A DNA stretch of 47,720 nucleotides. It comes from a virus. The stretch is taken from the IMG/VR virus record IMGVR_UViG_3300010042_000201, positions 1 to 47,720 of that record; one strand, 5' to 3'. Shown piece by piece: positions 16,296 to 24,810 of the stretch. Position numbers and translations under genes: made by a program. Under the pieces are notes generated by a model, which saw only the letters and a list, made by a program, of their open reading frames with translations, was not told the DNA's origin and ran no database searches. Position 1 is the stretch's first letter. Every line of letters begins with the position of its first letter.

Positions 16296-19200
16296 CTATC
16301 GACCGCTATTGGCGCGCTTCAATTCGCCCGCCAGATCCGCGACATCGGCATTGCCTTCGCGCAGCAACTTTCGGGTCTCTTCATCCGACAGGCCGACGAG
16401 TTGCGCGAGCTTGCTGACTGCCGCAATCAACTGCTGACTGTCCTGCCGCAGACTGCGCAGCTCGGCAACGACCTCGCTATTGTCATTGCCGGGCACCGAG
16501 CCCAAGCGGTTGATATGGTCGAGCACCGGCCGCGTCGCGGGATTGACCGACGTGGCCCGCGTCACATGCTCGCCACCGGCCAGGGCAATATTGCCGCCGC
16601 CGGCATAACGCGCCAGCACGCTGTCGACATTCCAGAGCCCATTGCCCACCATGCCGCCGCCGGCATAGGCGCCGACGATCCCGCCCATGGCCATGGCGCC
16701 GTGCTGCTTGGCCCAGATCAGGTCCGCTTCGATCTGCGCCATCGACTTGCCCGACGAGGTCCACCAACCGATTTCCGAAGCGCTGCCGGTGCGGCCCAGA
16801 ATGGACTTGTAGAAGTCCTGCACCTGGTTGCTGCCCTGGCTTTGCGTGGCCATGATCTGCGCCTGCAGCGCCGCGTCACGCGCGCCCATGGCAGCCGTCA
16901 GCCCGGCGATCGCTGCCCCCACCGAAAGCACGGATTGATCGATGCTGATCAGCGCCCCGATCTGCCGGTCAAGCGCCTCTCGCTGCCGCTGGGCTTCGCT
17001 CAACTGCCGCCCGGCCTGCCCCTCGATGCCCGCCAGGGTCTGGTCGATCTCCGTCCAGATGGCGGCATAGGCCGCGCTCGAGGCGTGGTATTCCCGCGCC
17101 TCGTCGCGCGCCGTCTGTGAAATGTCCACCAGGCGATCCTGGGCGCCCTGATCCCCGCCGGCAGCAAGAGCCGCCGTCTCGCGGAACAGGCGCATAGCAT
17201 CCTCCGCCTGTTGCTGCTGCCCGAGCGGCGAACTGGCATCAAACCGCATGTCCTCACGGACTTTCCGGATCGATTGCCCGAACCGCTCCAGCCGTGAAAT
17301 CGTCTGGTCGATCTCGCTGCGCTGCGCCTCATAGCTCGACCGCAAGGCCGCCTCGGCATCGGCAACGCTCTGCATCGCGCCTTGCCCAGCCAGCGTTTCG
17401 ATCAAGCTCGACATCAACGGGAAGGCAGTCGCCAGCATATCGATCTGGGCCTGGCTCAACCCTGCCGATTTGACCACGCCGGCCAGCGACAGGTTCAGTT
17501 CCTGCAGGGCCAGCGAGCCATCGATCCCGAGCGCCGCACCGTCCCTCAGTCGCTCCTGATATTTCGATTGGGCGTCGATGATCTCATTGAGAAAGCCGAA
17601 CCCGGACAGTTCATTGATCGAGGTGTTCAGGTCGCCAAGATACTCATCCCTCAGCTTGGCCAAGGCCGTGTTGAGCGCGCCGGAAATCGCATTGGCCGCA
17701 TCGCCGGCAGACATCCCGAGCTGCTCAAGCGTCACCTGCAGACCCGACGCGCGACCCTCGGCCTCCGCAACCTTCTTTTCCATCTCGGTCAGCTCTTCGG
17801 CACCCGACAACACCGAAAGGGCAAAATCCTGCGCCGACCGACGCGCCCGGGCGAGGTCCTCGGCCACCTGCGCGCCATTATCGATTCCGGCGAGTTCGCC
17901 GAGCTTGTTGCCCATGAACTCGGTATCGGCAACGAACGCTTTCAACTCCTCGCGCAGACCAACGATCTGCTGCTGCGCCGAGACGAAGGCGCCGCCCATC
18001 CCCTGCCCGCTCGATAGCGCATCGAGCGTGCCCTCGAAGCCAAGCCGGAAATCCTTGTCGAGCTGCAGGAAGAAGGTGTTGACCGCATCCTGCAGGCGCT
18101 TTTGCAGCGCACCATCCTGCGCCTTGGCTGCCAGCGCCTGATATTCGTGGCTCTTGTCCCAGAAGTCGCGAAACGCCTGCGCCATCTGGCCGACGCCGCG
18201 ACCTTCGCCGACATCGAGCAGGCTGTCTATCGCGCCGCGCGCCGTATTGAGCTTGTCTTTGGCCTCTTCCAGCGCCTGGTTCATGCCGAACAGGCCACCG
18301 ATGAAACCACCGATGCCGCCCAGCACCATGCCGATCGGCCCTGCCGACATGCCCGAAAGCGCCCCACCCACGGCGCCCATGATGGGCGACTGGGTCTGGT
18401 ACCCGATCCCAAGCCCGCCGAGGCCGGCGCCAAGCCCGTTCGCCAGGGCATTGCCATTGGCGCCGCCACCGAGAATGTTCGACAGGCCGTCGAAGATCCC
18501 GCCCGACGCACCGGCCTCGGTGCCGCGCGCCGCGCCGCGCTCGACTGCCTTGGCCAGGCCGTCGGTATTGCCGAAGAGCATGTCCATCGAGGCCGACAGG
18601 TTCGCCTGCCCCATCTGCCCGAGGCCCGACATCACCCGGTTCATCAGGTCGTCGAAATCCTCGATCGGTGATGAAAACAGGTCACTCAGCACCGAGCCGA
18701 GCGTCTCCTGCAGTGCATCGGCCATGTTCCGGGCCGCATCCTTCGTCGTCGCCTCGAGGCGCCGCACGCCAATTTCAGATGCCGCGAACAGATCGCCGAT
18801 TTCCGCCTGCACCGCCTGGCGCTGGAAATCGTCGAGCGCCTGCCCATGCTGCTCGAGAAGAGCCTGCAGCTCCTCTGCTTCTCGTCGCGCATATTCGCCG
18901 GGGAACAGGGCTTCGGCCAGCTTGTCGGCCGTCGAGATGAAACTGTTGAAGTCTTTTTCGGCCGCCTTCAGTGCCTTTGCCGCGCCGCCCGACGCCGCCG
19001 CGGTTTGGTCGAACTGGGCATTGGTATTGGCGAGCGCCACGGCGAGCTGTTCATTGTTCTGCGCAAGAAGAGCAGCCCGTTCGGCAGGCGCGGCCAGTGA
19101 CAGGCCTTCGATCTGCTTTGCCTGTTCGGCATACTGCTGGTTGACCTGTGCGAGCGCCTGCTCTCGACCAGTCAGGGCAGCGATGCTGTTCTGCGCTGTC

Positions 19201-20624
19201 TGAGAAGCAAGCTGCTCTTCCAGGGCCGAGACCCCTGAAATCGCGTCTTTGGCCTGGTCATACCGAGTGGCGGTTTCCGCGATGCGCTCATTGTATTCCG
19301 CGCGGTTGATTGCGCCCAGGCGCAGCAGGTCACCAGCGGCAGTCTCGGCATTGGTAAAGGCTTGCTCGGCCCGCCCCATGTCGGCCATTGCCGCCTGCTG
19401 CGCAGCGACCTGGGGAATGAGGCTGCCAAGAGCGAAAAGCGCATTGGCATAGGCATTCGCCGCACCCGTCGCCGTGCCGTACTGGCTGGCGGCAACAACG
19501 GCAGCATCGCCTGAATTACGGATGGCCCAGGCGGAAGCATCAGCTGCCCGGGCAAGCTGATGGTTCCAGTCGGTCAACTCGGCAGTGATCTGCGACCATG
19601 CCTGCATGCCAGATAGGTCTTGAAAGCCATAATCGAGCGCTGCGCGTGTTTCCTCGGACTGGGCGCGCAGGAACATAAGCTGCTGGGCCAATTTATAGAC
19701 GTCATCGGCCATCTGCTGGATCGTCGGTTCGTCGCTCGAGTCCCAGAGTTCCTTGGCGGCAATGGCGGCACTTTCAAGCTCCTGCTGGGTGCTCTTCGCC
19801 GACAAGCTCAGTTTCTCAAGAAACTCCACCTGTTCGGCATATTTCCCGAAATTGCCTGCCCCCTCCCCCGCCATCTGCCCTGAGGCTTCGATCTCTCGAA
19901 GGAAACGCGCCGTAGCCGCGATGCTTTCGCGCGTTTGCAGGATATTGAAGCCGAGGATCTCTGCCTGCTCGGCCTGTTCCTTGAGACCAGCCTGCAGTTC
20001 CAGACGAACAATGGCGTCCGGAAGCCGCGCAGCTTCCTCCCCAGCCAGCCGCGCCGCTTCGCGCATGCCATCGTAGCCAGCAAGGATCTTGTTGAGCCAT
20101 TCGCCATGACGCTCGAGCGCGCGCTCGGCACCCTGCGCGCTTTCTTGCGACGAGGTGAACCACTGGATTGCCGCGGCGCCGAGCGCGACAAACCCGATAG
20201 TCAGGAGTGAGACCGGGTTGATGATCGACATGAACGCGACTGCCAGCCCCTTGAGCGGGTTCTGCATCGTGTTCAGCACAGCACTCAACTGCGTGCCCTG
20301 CTGCAGCGCAATCATAATAGGGTTCATACCCATGGCGGCTGTGACGCCGATATCCTGGAACTGCGCGGCAATATTGGCTGTGCTGCCGGCGGCGTTGTCG
20401 TTCGCCGCTGCCAGCCGTCTCAGGGCCTGTGCCTGCTCGTCGATGGCTCGGGCACTTCGCTGTGCCGCCTCGGCCATGCGCGCACTGGCAGAACCTGAGC
20501 CGCGCCCGAGGGCGGCCATGGCCGCATCTGCCATGCGGGCCGAAGCCGACATCTTCTGCAGCGACGTGTCGGCTCTGTCCGCGCCGGTTGTATCGGCGCG
20601 GATCACAACGTTTAGCAGGTCCAT
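16296..20624 (-). CDS. Tail length tape-measure protein
   Basis: At 1442 residues this is the largest protein of the window. The first 150 residues (DLLNVVIRADTTGADRADTSLQKMSA, broken here as the family start) are the usual tape-measure N-terminus. Hydrophobic Gly/Ala-rich segments occur near 110-150 and 690-790 (G-A-V-G-G-A-L-S-G-M and G-M-V-L-G-G-I-G-G-F-I-G-G-L-F-G). Most of the rest is coiled coil. Tape-measure proteins set tail length and help deliver DNA through the inner membrane. The preceding genes are the tail chaperones, as expected. The length predicts a tail of roughly 200 nm by the usual 0.15 nm per residue rule, an inference only. Confidence 0.9.
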   Translation of the reverse strand: MDLLNVVIRADTTGADRADTSLQKMSASARMADAAMAALGRGSGSASARMAEAAQRSARAIDEQAQALRRLAAANDNAAGSTANIAAQFQDIGVTAAMGMNPIMIALQQGTQLSAVLNTMQNPLKGLAVAFMSIINPVSLLTIGFVALGAAAIQWFTSSQESAQGAERALERHGEWLNKILAGYDGMREAARLAGEEAARLPDAIVRLELQAGLKEQAEQAEILGFNILQTRESIAATARFLREIEASGQMAGEGAGNFGKYAEQVEFLEKLSLSAKSTQQELESAAIAAKELWDSSDEPTIQQMADDVYKLAQQLMFLRAQSEETRAALDYGFQDLSGMQAWSQITAELTDWNHQLARAADASAWAIRNSGDAAVVAASQYGTATGAANAYANALFALGSLIPQVAAQQAAMADMGRAEQAFTNAETAAGDLLRLGAINRAEYNERIAETATRYDQAKDAISGVSALEEQLASQTAQNSIAALTGREQALAQVNQQYAEQAKQIEGLSLAAPAERAALLAQNNEQLAVALANTNAQFDQTAAASGGAAKALKAAEKDFNSFISTADKLAEALFPGEYARREAEELQALLEQHGQALDDFQRQAVQAEIGDLFAASEIGVRRLEATTKDAARNMADALQETLGSVLSDLFSSPIEDFDDLMNRVMSGLGQMGQANLSASMDMLFGNTDGLAKAVERGAARGTEAGASGGIFDGLSNILGGGANGNALANGLGAGLGGLGIGYQTQSPIMGAVGGALSGMSAGPIGMVLGGIGGFIGGLFGMNQALEEAKDKLNTARGAIDSLLDVGEGRGVGQMAQAFRDFWDKSHEYQALAAKAQDGALQKRLQDAVNTFFLQLDKDFRLGFEGTLDALSSGQGMGGAFVSAQQQIVGLREELKAFVADTEFMGNKLGELAGIDNGAQVAEDLARARRSAQDFALSVLSGAEELTEMEKKVAEAEGRASGLQVTLEQLGMSAGDAANAISGALNTALAKLRDEYLGDLNTSINELSGFGFLNEIIDAQSKYQERLRDGAALGIDGSLALQELNLSLAGVVKSAGLSQAQIDMLATAFPLMSSLIETLAGQGAMQSVADAEAALRSSYEAQRSEIDQTISRLERFGQSIRKVREDMRFDASSPLGQQQQAEDAMRLFRETAALAAGGDQGAQDRLVDISQTARDEAREYHASSAAYAAIWTEIDQTLAGIEGQAGRQLSEAQRQREALDRQIGALISIDQSVLSVGAAIAGLTAAMGARDAALQAQIMATQSQGSNQVQDFYKSILGRTGSASEIGWWTSSGKSMAQIEADLIWAKQHGAMAMGGIVGAYAGGGMVGNGLWNVDSVLARYAGGGNIALAGGEHVTRATSVNPATRPVLDHINRLGSVPGNDNSEVVAELRSLRQDSQQLIAAVSKLAQLVGLSDEETRKLLREGNADVADLAGELKRANSGR

Positions 20625-20628
20625 GCAA

Positions 20629-21030
20629 TCACCCTTTGGCCTTGCGGCCCTTGTCTACCTGGCTGGCGAGGCCCGACATCAATGCCTTGACGCCGGCGCC
20701 GTCACGGACGTCGGTCTCATTGCGCAGCCCGTTCATGCCCTTGGCCGGGATGGCGCTTCGGTAGGTCCAATAGACGTCAATGATCGCTCGGGCCTCCCAT
20801 GGCTCCATCAGGGCCCGGGTGACACGGCAATAGGCGTCGATTTCGGTGTATGTGATGGGATTGTCGCCCATCCCGATTTGCCGGGTCAGCAGCAGGTCAG
20901 AAAGCCAGCCCCAGATATGCGCGCAATCACGCGACAGAGGCGGGTCGACAATTTCGCCCGGCTTCAGTCCTGCTGCAACACTGGCATAGTCGAGCAGCTC
21001 GTCGATTATGTCGTCGACGGCGCCTTCAGA
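20629..21030 (-). CDS. Tail assembly chaperone, frameshifted T-type extension
   Basis: This frame has no stop from the slippery site at 21030 down to 20629 and carries 133 residues (S-E-G-A-V-D-D-I-I-D-E-L-L, then M-G-D-N-P-I-T-Y at the internal ATG 20871). It would be read as the C-terminal extension of the chaperone at 21006-21422 after a -1 frameshift, giving a fusion of about 264 residues. This matches lambda G/GT. An independent product from the ATG at 20871 (80 residues) is possible but less likely, because the coding signal continues upstream of it. Confidence 0.75.
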   Translation of the reverse strand, partial: SEGAVDDIIDELLDYASVAAGLKPGEIVDPPLSRDCAHIWGWLSDLLLTRQIGMGDNPITYTEIDAYCRVTRALMEPWEARAIIDVYWTYRSAIPAKGMNGLRNETDVRDGAGVKALMSGLASQVDKGRKAKG

Positions 21031-21422
21031 AAATTTGCGCGATCGTCAATGAAGGCGTCAGCCTGTTCGGCCAGCCAAGGCAACTGCTTATAGATGCTGC
21101 GCACGTTCTCCGACGAGCAATCGAGTACCTTCCCGCCGGCCTCGACATTGGCCCACTCGACCGTTGCCAGCACCAGTGTCGTCAGGCGATCGTCATCGGT
21201 TTTCTCGGCCGTTGCCGGCTTTGCGCGAAAGCCCTTTTTCAGCACATTGTTGGTCAGCTCGTTCTGCCGCTTCTTCAGCTTATCGGAATCGCGGCCGAGC
21301 AAGGTGATCGTGACAAGCTCGCCTTTTTCATTGCGCAGCTTTTCGCCAGTGCCGGGGTTTTCAACTTCCATTACGGCGCCCTGATTGGCGACGTCGCGGG
21401 TATTGAGAGTGAGGAGATCCAT
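21006..21422 (-). CDS. Tail assembly chaperone, G-type
   Basis: From the ATG at 21422, which has AAGGAACTG in front of it, the product has 138 residues. Codons before it belong to a longer frame with no ribosome site. The sequence (DLLTLNTRDVANQGAVMEV, then LLGRDSDKLKKRQNEL) is typical of siphovirus tail chaperones in front of the tape-measure gene. It would coat the tape measure while tail tube subunits polymerise. The frame ends shortly after a slippery heptamer, so most ribosomes make this short form and a minority make the fusion. Confidence 0.8.
   Translation of the reverse strand: MDLLTLNTRDVANQGAVMEVENPGTGEKLRNEKGELVTITLLGRDSDKLKKRQNELTNNVLKKGFRAKPATAEKTDDDRLTTLVLATVEWANVEAGGKVLDCSSENVRSIYKQLPWLAEQADAFIDDRANFLKAPSTT
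21030..21036 (-). promoter_or_regulatory. -1 frameshift slippery heptamer A-AAT-TTT
   Basis: On the minus strand the codons read GCA AAT TTT CTG AAG. The last A of GCA plus AAT TTT makes the X-XXY-YYZ heptamer A-AAT-TTT in the zero frame of the chaperone gene. Slipping back one base leads directly into the open T-type frame. The zero frame stops eight codons later at 21006-21008. Confidence 0.75.
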
Positions 21423-21452
21423 GATCAGTTCCTTCTGTCGGAAAGGGTTGGT

Positions 21453-21480
21453 GCGGGCGAGCACCGACATGCCCGCCCGC
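21453..21480. terminator. Hairpin between tail tube and chaperone genes
   Basis: GCGGGCG (21453-21459) and CGCCCGC (21474-21480) form a 7-bp GC stem in the 103-base gap between the tube gene and the chaperone gene. No T-run follows on the minus strand. It may reduce read-through from the highly expressed tube gene or stabilise its mRNA. Confidence 0.35.
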
Positions 21481-21525
21481 GGTCACGCGTGACGTTCAGC
21501 TCCGGTCGTCGGTCCGGATAGAAAA

Positions 21526-22008
21526 TCAGGGAGTTTCGTCGGCGAGTTCGGTGAAGATCTCGGTATTGATGCCGATGTTGTAGGTGACGCGCACGACATT
21601 GTCGGCCCCGCCATAGTTCTCGCGCGCCGACATGACGAGCGCGCCGAAATAATAGGCGGTGTCCGTGTAATCTTCGTCGGGCGCATCGGCCGCGATGATC
21701 TTGAACGCGTATTCGAACTTGCTCTTCTCGGCCGCCGAAAGGGCAATCTGGCCGGCGTCCAGCGGGTCACGGCCAACGGTCAGGGCCAGAGTGCCGGCAT
21801 CCCGCGCACCTTTAAGCTTGCGCGTGCGTGCATCGTTCACCGCAAGGAAGGTTACCGACGAGCTCTCGTCGCCAAACTCGCCGAGGGTTTCGACTTCACC
21901 GACCTCGACCCAGGGCGTAAGTGCTGCGTATTCGGCAAGCGTATCAGTTGCATCGGTGCGGACCGGACCGATGAATATCTTGGAACCGGCTGCAGTTGTG
22001 ATTGCCAT
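21526..22008 (-). CDS. Major tail tube protein
   Basis: From the ATG at 22008, preceded by AGGAGA, the product has 160 residues. It is acidic and beta-rich with the order typical of tail tube proteins: an early W-V-E-V-G-E-V-E-T-L-G-E-F segment, a central R-K-L-K-G-A-R-D-A-G strand pair, and a late N-V-V-R-V-T-Y-N-I-G-I-N strand. It would form the hexameric rings of the tail. Position between the tail terminator and the chaperones agrees. The two intergenic hairpins around it suggest a separately tuned transcript. Confidence 0.85.
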   Translation of the reverse strand: MAITTAAGSKIFIGPVRTDATDTLAEYAALTPWVEVGEVETLGEFGDESSSVTFLAVNDARTRKLKGARDAGTLALTVGRDPLDAGQIALSAAEKSKFEYAFKIIAADAPDEDYTDTAYYFGALVMSARENYGGADNVVRVTYNIGINTEIFTELADETP

Positions 22009-22030
22009 GGGGGTTCTCCTAGCTGGCAAG

Positions 22031-22051
22031 AAAAAACCCGCTCAAGGCGGG
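22031..22051 (-). terminator. Intrinsic terminator before the tail tube gene
   Basis: Read on the minus strand, CCCGC and GCGGG pair around a five-base loop and are followed immediately by TTTTTT. That is a complete small intrinsic terminator, placed between the 87-residue gene and the tail tube gene inside the late operon. It probably works as an attenuator. Confidence 0.6.
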
Positions 22052-22059
22052 CGGAAAAA

Positions 22060-22323
22060 TCAGGTGGGATTAACTTCGACCCCGATGGGGGGCTTGTCCG
22101 GTTTGGGTTCGGACGGCTTGGCCTTGCCCGGCAAGGCCCGCATGTCTTCGATGGGCGCGACGGGCACGCCGGCCTGCTCATAGGCGGCACGAACCTTGGG
22201 CCAATTACCAGCGATGTAGACCTTCGTTACACCCGCAACTGGCCCCAGAAAGTGACGAGGGTTTTTTACCGTGCGCCCCTCGGCATTGGCGACCTTCTCA
22301 GTCGAATAGATCAACTGCGTCAT
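22060..22323 (-). CDS. Small phage protein before the tail tube
   Basis: An 87-residue protein with a mixed N-terminal part (NPRHFLGPVAG..VYIAGNWPKVRAAYEQAG) and a Pro/Lys-rich tail. The second part looks like a short nucleotide- or protein-binding alpha/beta unit, but no family is recognised. It lies between tail terminator and tail tube genes, so a role in tail assembly is inferred from position only. Confidence 0.6.
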   Translation of the reverse strand: MTQLIYSTEKVANAEGRTVKNPRHFLGPVAGVTKVYIAGNWPKVRAAYEQAGVPVAPIEDMRALPGKAKPSEPKPDKPPIGVEVNPT

Positions 22324-22334
22324 TCCACGCTCCT

Positions 22335-22760
22335 TCAGACGCCGGAGGCGTCGGTTTGATATTGGACATCATAAGTCAGGGTCGCGAGCGCCTGCCGGCT
22401 GTCCCCCTCGCCATCAAGGCCGATGAAGGTGCTGCGCAAGGCAAGGCCCATGGCAAGGCCACCGAGTTTCGGCGCGGTCGCAAGCGCGGCTTCGACCTTC
22501 TGGGCATCGGTATCGAGAGCCTGGTCGAGGCTGTCCGACATGCCAACCCGCAGTTCGATCGCAACCGTAAGGCGACGCAAGACCGATCGCCCGAGAGACG
22601 CTTGTGTCGCGTCTTCACTGAGCGTGTAGACGAGCCGCATAGGCAGCTCCGCCACCTCGGTGGGGCGGGTGCGATTGGGCTTCACGCGGCCAGACCAATC
22701 GGGAATGCCGGAGAGGATCGCCACTATGGCATCGCGGATCTTCTCACGCTTATGGGTCAT
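22335..22760 (-). CDS. Tail terminator-like minor tail protein
   Basis: A 141-residue protein starting with a basic helix (KREKIRDAIVAIL) and continuing with an alternating beta pattern (RLTVAIELRVG, LATLTYDVQYQT). Both halves match the shape of gpU-type tail terminator proteins, which cap the tail tube and connect it to the head. It overlaps the head-tail joining gene by four bases. The family assignment is by shape and position; confidence in the exact family is moderate. Confidence 0.65.
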   Translation of the reverse strand: MTHKREKIRDAIVAILSGIPDWSGRVKPNRTRPTEVAELPMRLVYTLSEDATQASLGRSVLRRLTVAIELRVGMSDSLDQALDTDAQKVEAALATAPKLGGLAMGLALRSTFIGLDGEGDSRQALATLTYDVQYQTDASGV

Positions 22761-23056
22761 GCCCGGCGCTCCAGTTGAAGGGCCGTGAGACCCTGCCCGT
22801 CTGGCCTTGGTTCCCAGCAGCGATACTCTATGCCGCGCGCCACGATGACTGTGTCGTCACTGATCGCAGGCAAGTCGACAGTGCGCACGCTGATTGAGGT
22901 GATGAGGTCGGACGAGCCGGCCTCACCGTCTTCGTTGGAAAAGTGTCGAGAGTCGTAGATGGCGCGCACTGGCACGCCATTTATCATGACGCCCAGCACG
23001 CCATCGGGCTCCCCGAACACGTCGAGGACGACATCGTTGAGGAGGGAAAAGTCCAT
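22757..23056 (-). CDS. Head-tail joining protein, gpFII-like
   Basis: A 99-residue beta-rich protein. The D-V-V-L-D-V-F-G-E-P opening and the later V-I-V-A-R-G-I-E-Y-R-C-W-E-P strand pair fit the small connector family that includes lambda FII, sometimes labelled head-tail joining or ATP-binding sugar transporter-like. Its place between capsid and tail terminator genes is the same as in lambda. Confidence 0.7.
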   Translation of the reverse strand: MDFSLLNDVVLDVFGEPDGVLGVMINGVPVRAIYDSRHFSNEDGEAGSSDLITSISVRTVDLPAISDDTVIVARGIEYRCWEPRPDGQGLTALQLERRA

Positions 23057-23061
23057 GATGG

Positions 23062-23388
23062 CTACTGCGACGGCGTTTCGGGCGGCAGGGCCTTGAGTGC
23101 CGCCAGGACGTCATCCTTGGTTTCGGGGACTTCCGCCAAGTGATGGGCAGCCGCCTTCTTGAAGGCGGGCAACTTCACGCCCGGCTGATCGGCCAGCGCG
23201 ATGACGTCGGCGAGCGGCAATTTCTCGCCACCGTCGTCATCATCGGCAACCTGCTTGGTCTTGCGAACCGCAGCGCCCGCAGCAATGAGCGCCTTGCCTT
23301 CGTCGTCACTGGCTTCGAACTCGCCGCCAGGAGCGACAAAACCCAGCTTGCCGCCGCGATTGATGGTGTTGATTGCGATCAGTTTCAT
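23062..23388 (-). CDS. Phage packaging-region protein, FI-position
   Basis: A 108-residue acidic protein. Residues 1-45 form a small beta domain (K-L-I-A-I-N-T-I-N-R-G-G-K, then an L-I-A-A-G-A-A motif), the kind found in short head-completion proteins. An acidic linker with four consecutive Asp follows, and then a helical tail with A-L-K-A-L-P. It occupies the position of lambda FI, between capsid and FII. I infer a role in head completion from this. Confidence 0.55.
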   Translation of the reverse strand: MKLIAINTINRGGKLGFVAPGGEFEASDDEGKALIAAGAAVRKTKQVADDDDGGEKLPLADVIALADQPGVKLPAFKKAAAHHLAEVPETKDDVLAALKALPPETPSQ

Positions 23389-23391
23389 GGC

Positions 23392-24429
23392 TCAGAGCAC
23401 CTTCGCGCCAAGGGTTGCGTTTGGCCGGTACGGCACCACGAGCGGCGCCGACTGGAGCATGAGGAAGCGGGCGGCCGGGTCGGGCGTGACCCAGGACTTC
23501 TGGTAATAATCCAGTGCCTGGAAGCCTGCCGTCTCGTCCTTGATCGCACCGAAGTGACGGACGCCTTCGACCTGCCCCACGGCACCCATCGCAAGATAGT
23601 TGTCGGGGATGTAGTTCCCGACAGCGCCGGTCTCGTCGACAAAGCTGTCGGCATAGACCCAGATGTTGAAGGACCCAAACGTACCCATGTACTGCGCGTT
23701 GCCGCGCATGGAGTTGGGGCCCAGATCAATGTCGGTACGCTGGCTATAGCCCTTGGACTTGTCGACCATTTCCTTGACCTTGGCGTGGGCCCGGAATGCC
23801 GACCAGACATTCTGCGCCATCACCACGTCGACCGCACTGGCACCCGACTTGGTGCGGATCAGTCCAGCCCAGGTTTCAAGGTCGTTGAGGGGGTCCGACC
23901 CGGCATCGCTCCACAGGGCGGTGCCGGTATTGACCACTGTCAGCGCTGCGTCGCGACCGAAGTTCACTACGGAAGTCGGGTACTTTTCACCAGTCACAGT
24001 GACCTGCCCGGTCAGCATGATCTTGGCTGCCATCCATTCGAGGCGGCGGTTGACCATTGCGATCTGGTCAGCAGATTCCGTCGCAAGGTTGATGCGGCGG
24101 ACGTCCATCGGGTCAAGCGCTGCACCGATCGGCATGCCCGCGGCACGGCGTACCGGCTTGCCATCTTCAAAGACGCGCTTGTCCTTGATATAGGCCGGGC
24201 GGAAGCTGTTGGTCGTGTAGCCAAGCGACTGCACGATCTGGCCCTCGACGAGCGGCGAAACAAACGGCGCCAGGCGCGGCTTGCCCGTCAGAACGTCGAA
24301 GTAGATCTCTTCCTGGTCCGAAACCGAGATCTCGGGGAAGAAGGTGTCGAGCAGGAACGGGCCAGAAATATTGGCTTTGAGGTCCTGAACAACGCGGTTG
24401 AGCACCGCGGGGCTGTAGATATCGACCAT
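23392..24429 (-). CDS. Major capsid protein, lambda E-type
   Basis: A 345-residue protein matching the Phage_cap_E family. Indicators are the opening I-Y-S-P-A-V-L-N-R-V-V, the F-F-P-E-I-S-V-S-D-Q-E-E-I-Y-F-D segment and the A-P-F-V-S-P-L-V-E-G loop, followed by the A-R-R-A-type spine helix region. It assembles the icosahedral shell, with the decoration protein encoded just upstream. Length is close to that of lambda E (341). The gene starts at an ATG six bases after the previous stop. Confidence 0.92.
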   Translation of the reverse strand: MVDIYSPAVLNRVVQDLKANISGPFLLDTFFPEISVSDQEEIYFDVLTGKPRLAPFVSPLVEGQIVQSLGYTTNSFRPAYIKDKRVFEDGKPVRRAAGMPIGAALDPMDVRRINLATESADQIAMVNRRLEWMAAKIMLTGQVTVTGEKYPTSVVNFGRDAALTVVNTGTALWSDAGSDPLNDLETWAGLIRTKSGASAVDVVMAQNVWSAFRAHAKVKEMVDKSKGYSQRTDIDLGPNSMRGNAQYMGTFGSFNIWVYADSFVDETGAVGNYIPDNYLAMGAVGQVEGVRHFGAIKDETAGFQALDYYQKSWVTPDPAARFLMLQSAPLVVPYRPNATLGAKVL

Positions 24430-24435
24430 GGCTGG

Positions 24436-24807
24436 TTACCTCGTGATGCTGGACTGGAGCTTGATGCCGACATCACGCAGGCTCTCGCGGACTGAGGCTG
24501 CGGTATGGGCGGTACCAAAGGTGAGGGCGTTTTCGTCGAAGACGCCGCCGAAATAGGCGACCGTCGACTTGTCGCCGGCGGAAGCATCGGTGTCTTCGGC
24601 GAGGATCACGGCTGCGGTCTGCGAACCGTCCGACGAAGCGGAAAGGCTCAAAGTATACTTGCCGCCCGTGGTGATCTTGCCGAGCACGGCACCACGCTTG
24701 AGGTTCTGACCCGAGATCAGTGTGATCTTACGGGTCTGGAGGTCATCTTCGCCGGCGATGATGCCGTCGGGCGTGAATGCGCCCTGGCTGGAGAACGATG
24801 CGACCAT
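24436..24807 (-). CDS. Head decoration protein, lambda D-type
   Basis: A 123-residue protein with the HDPD pattern. After a flexible start it has G-A-V-L-G-K-I-T-T-G-G-K-Y, then A-A-V-I-L-A-E-D-T-D-A-S-A-G-D, then F-G-G-V-F-D-E-N-A-L. D-type proteins trimerise on the expanded shell and stabilise it against the pressure of packaged DNA. The gene sits between head protease and capsid gene, as in lambda. Confidence 0.9.
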   Translation of the reverse strand: MVASFSSQGAFTPDGIIAGEDDLQTRKITLISGQNLKRGAVLGKITTGGKYTLSLSASSDGSQTAAVILAEDTDASAGDKSTVAYFGGVFDENALTFGTAHTAASVRESLRDVGIKLQSSITR

Positions 24808-24810
24808 GGC

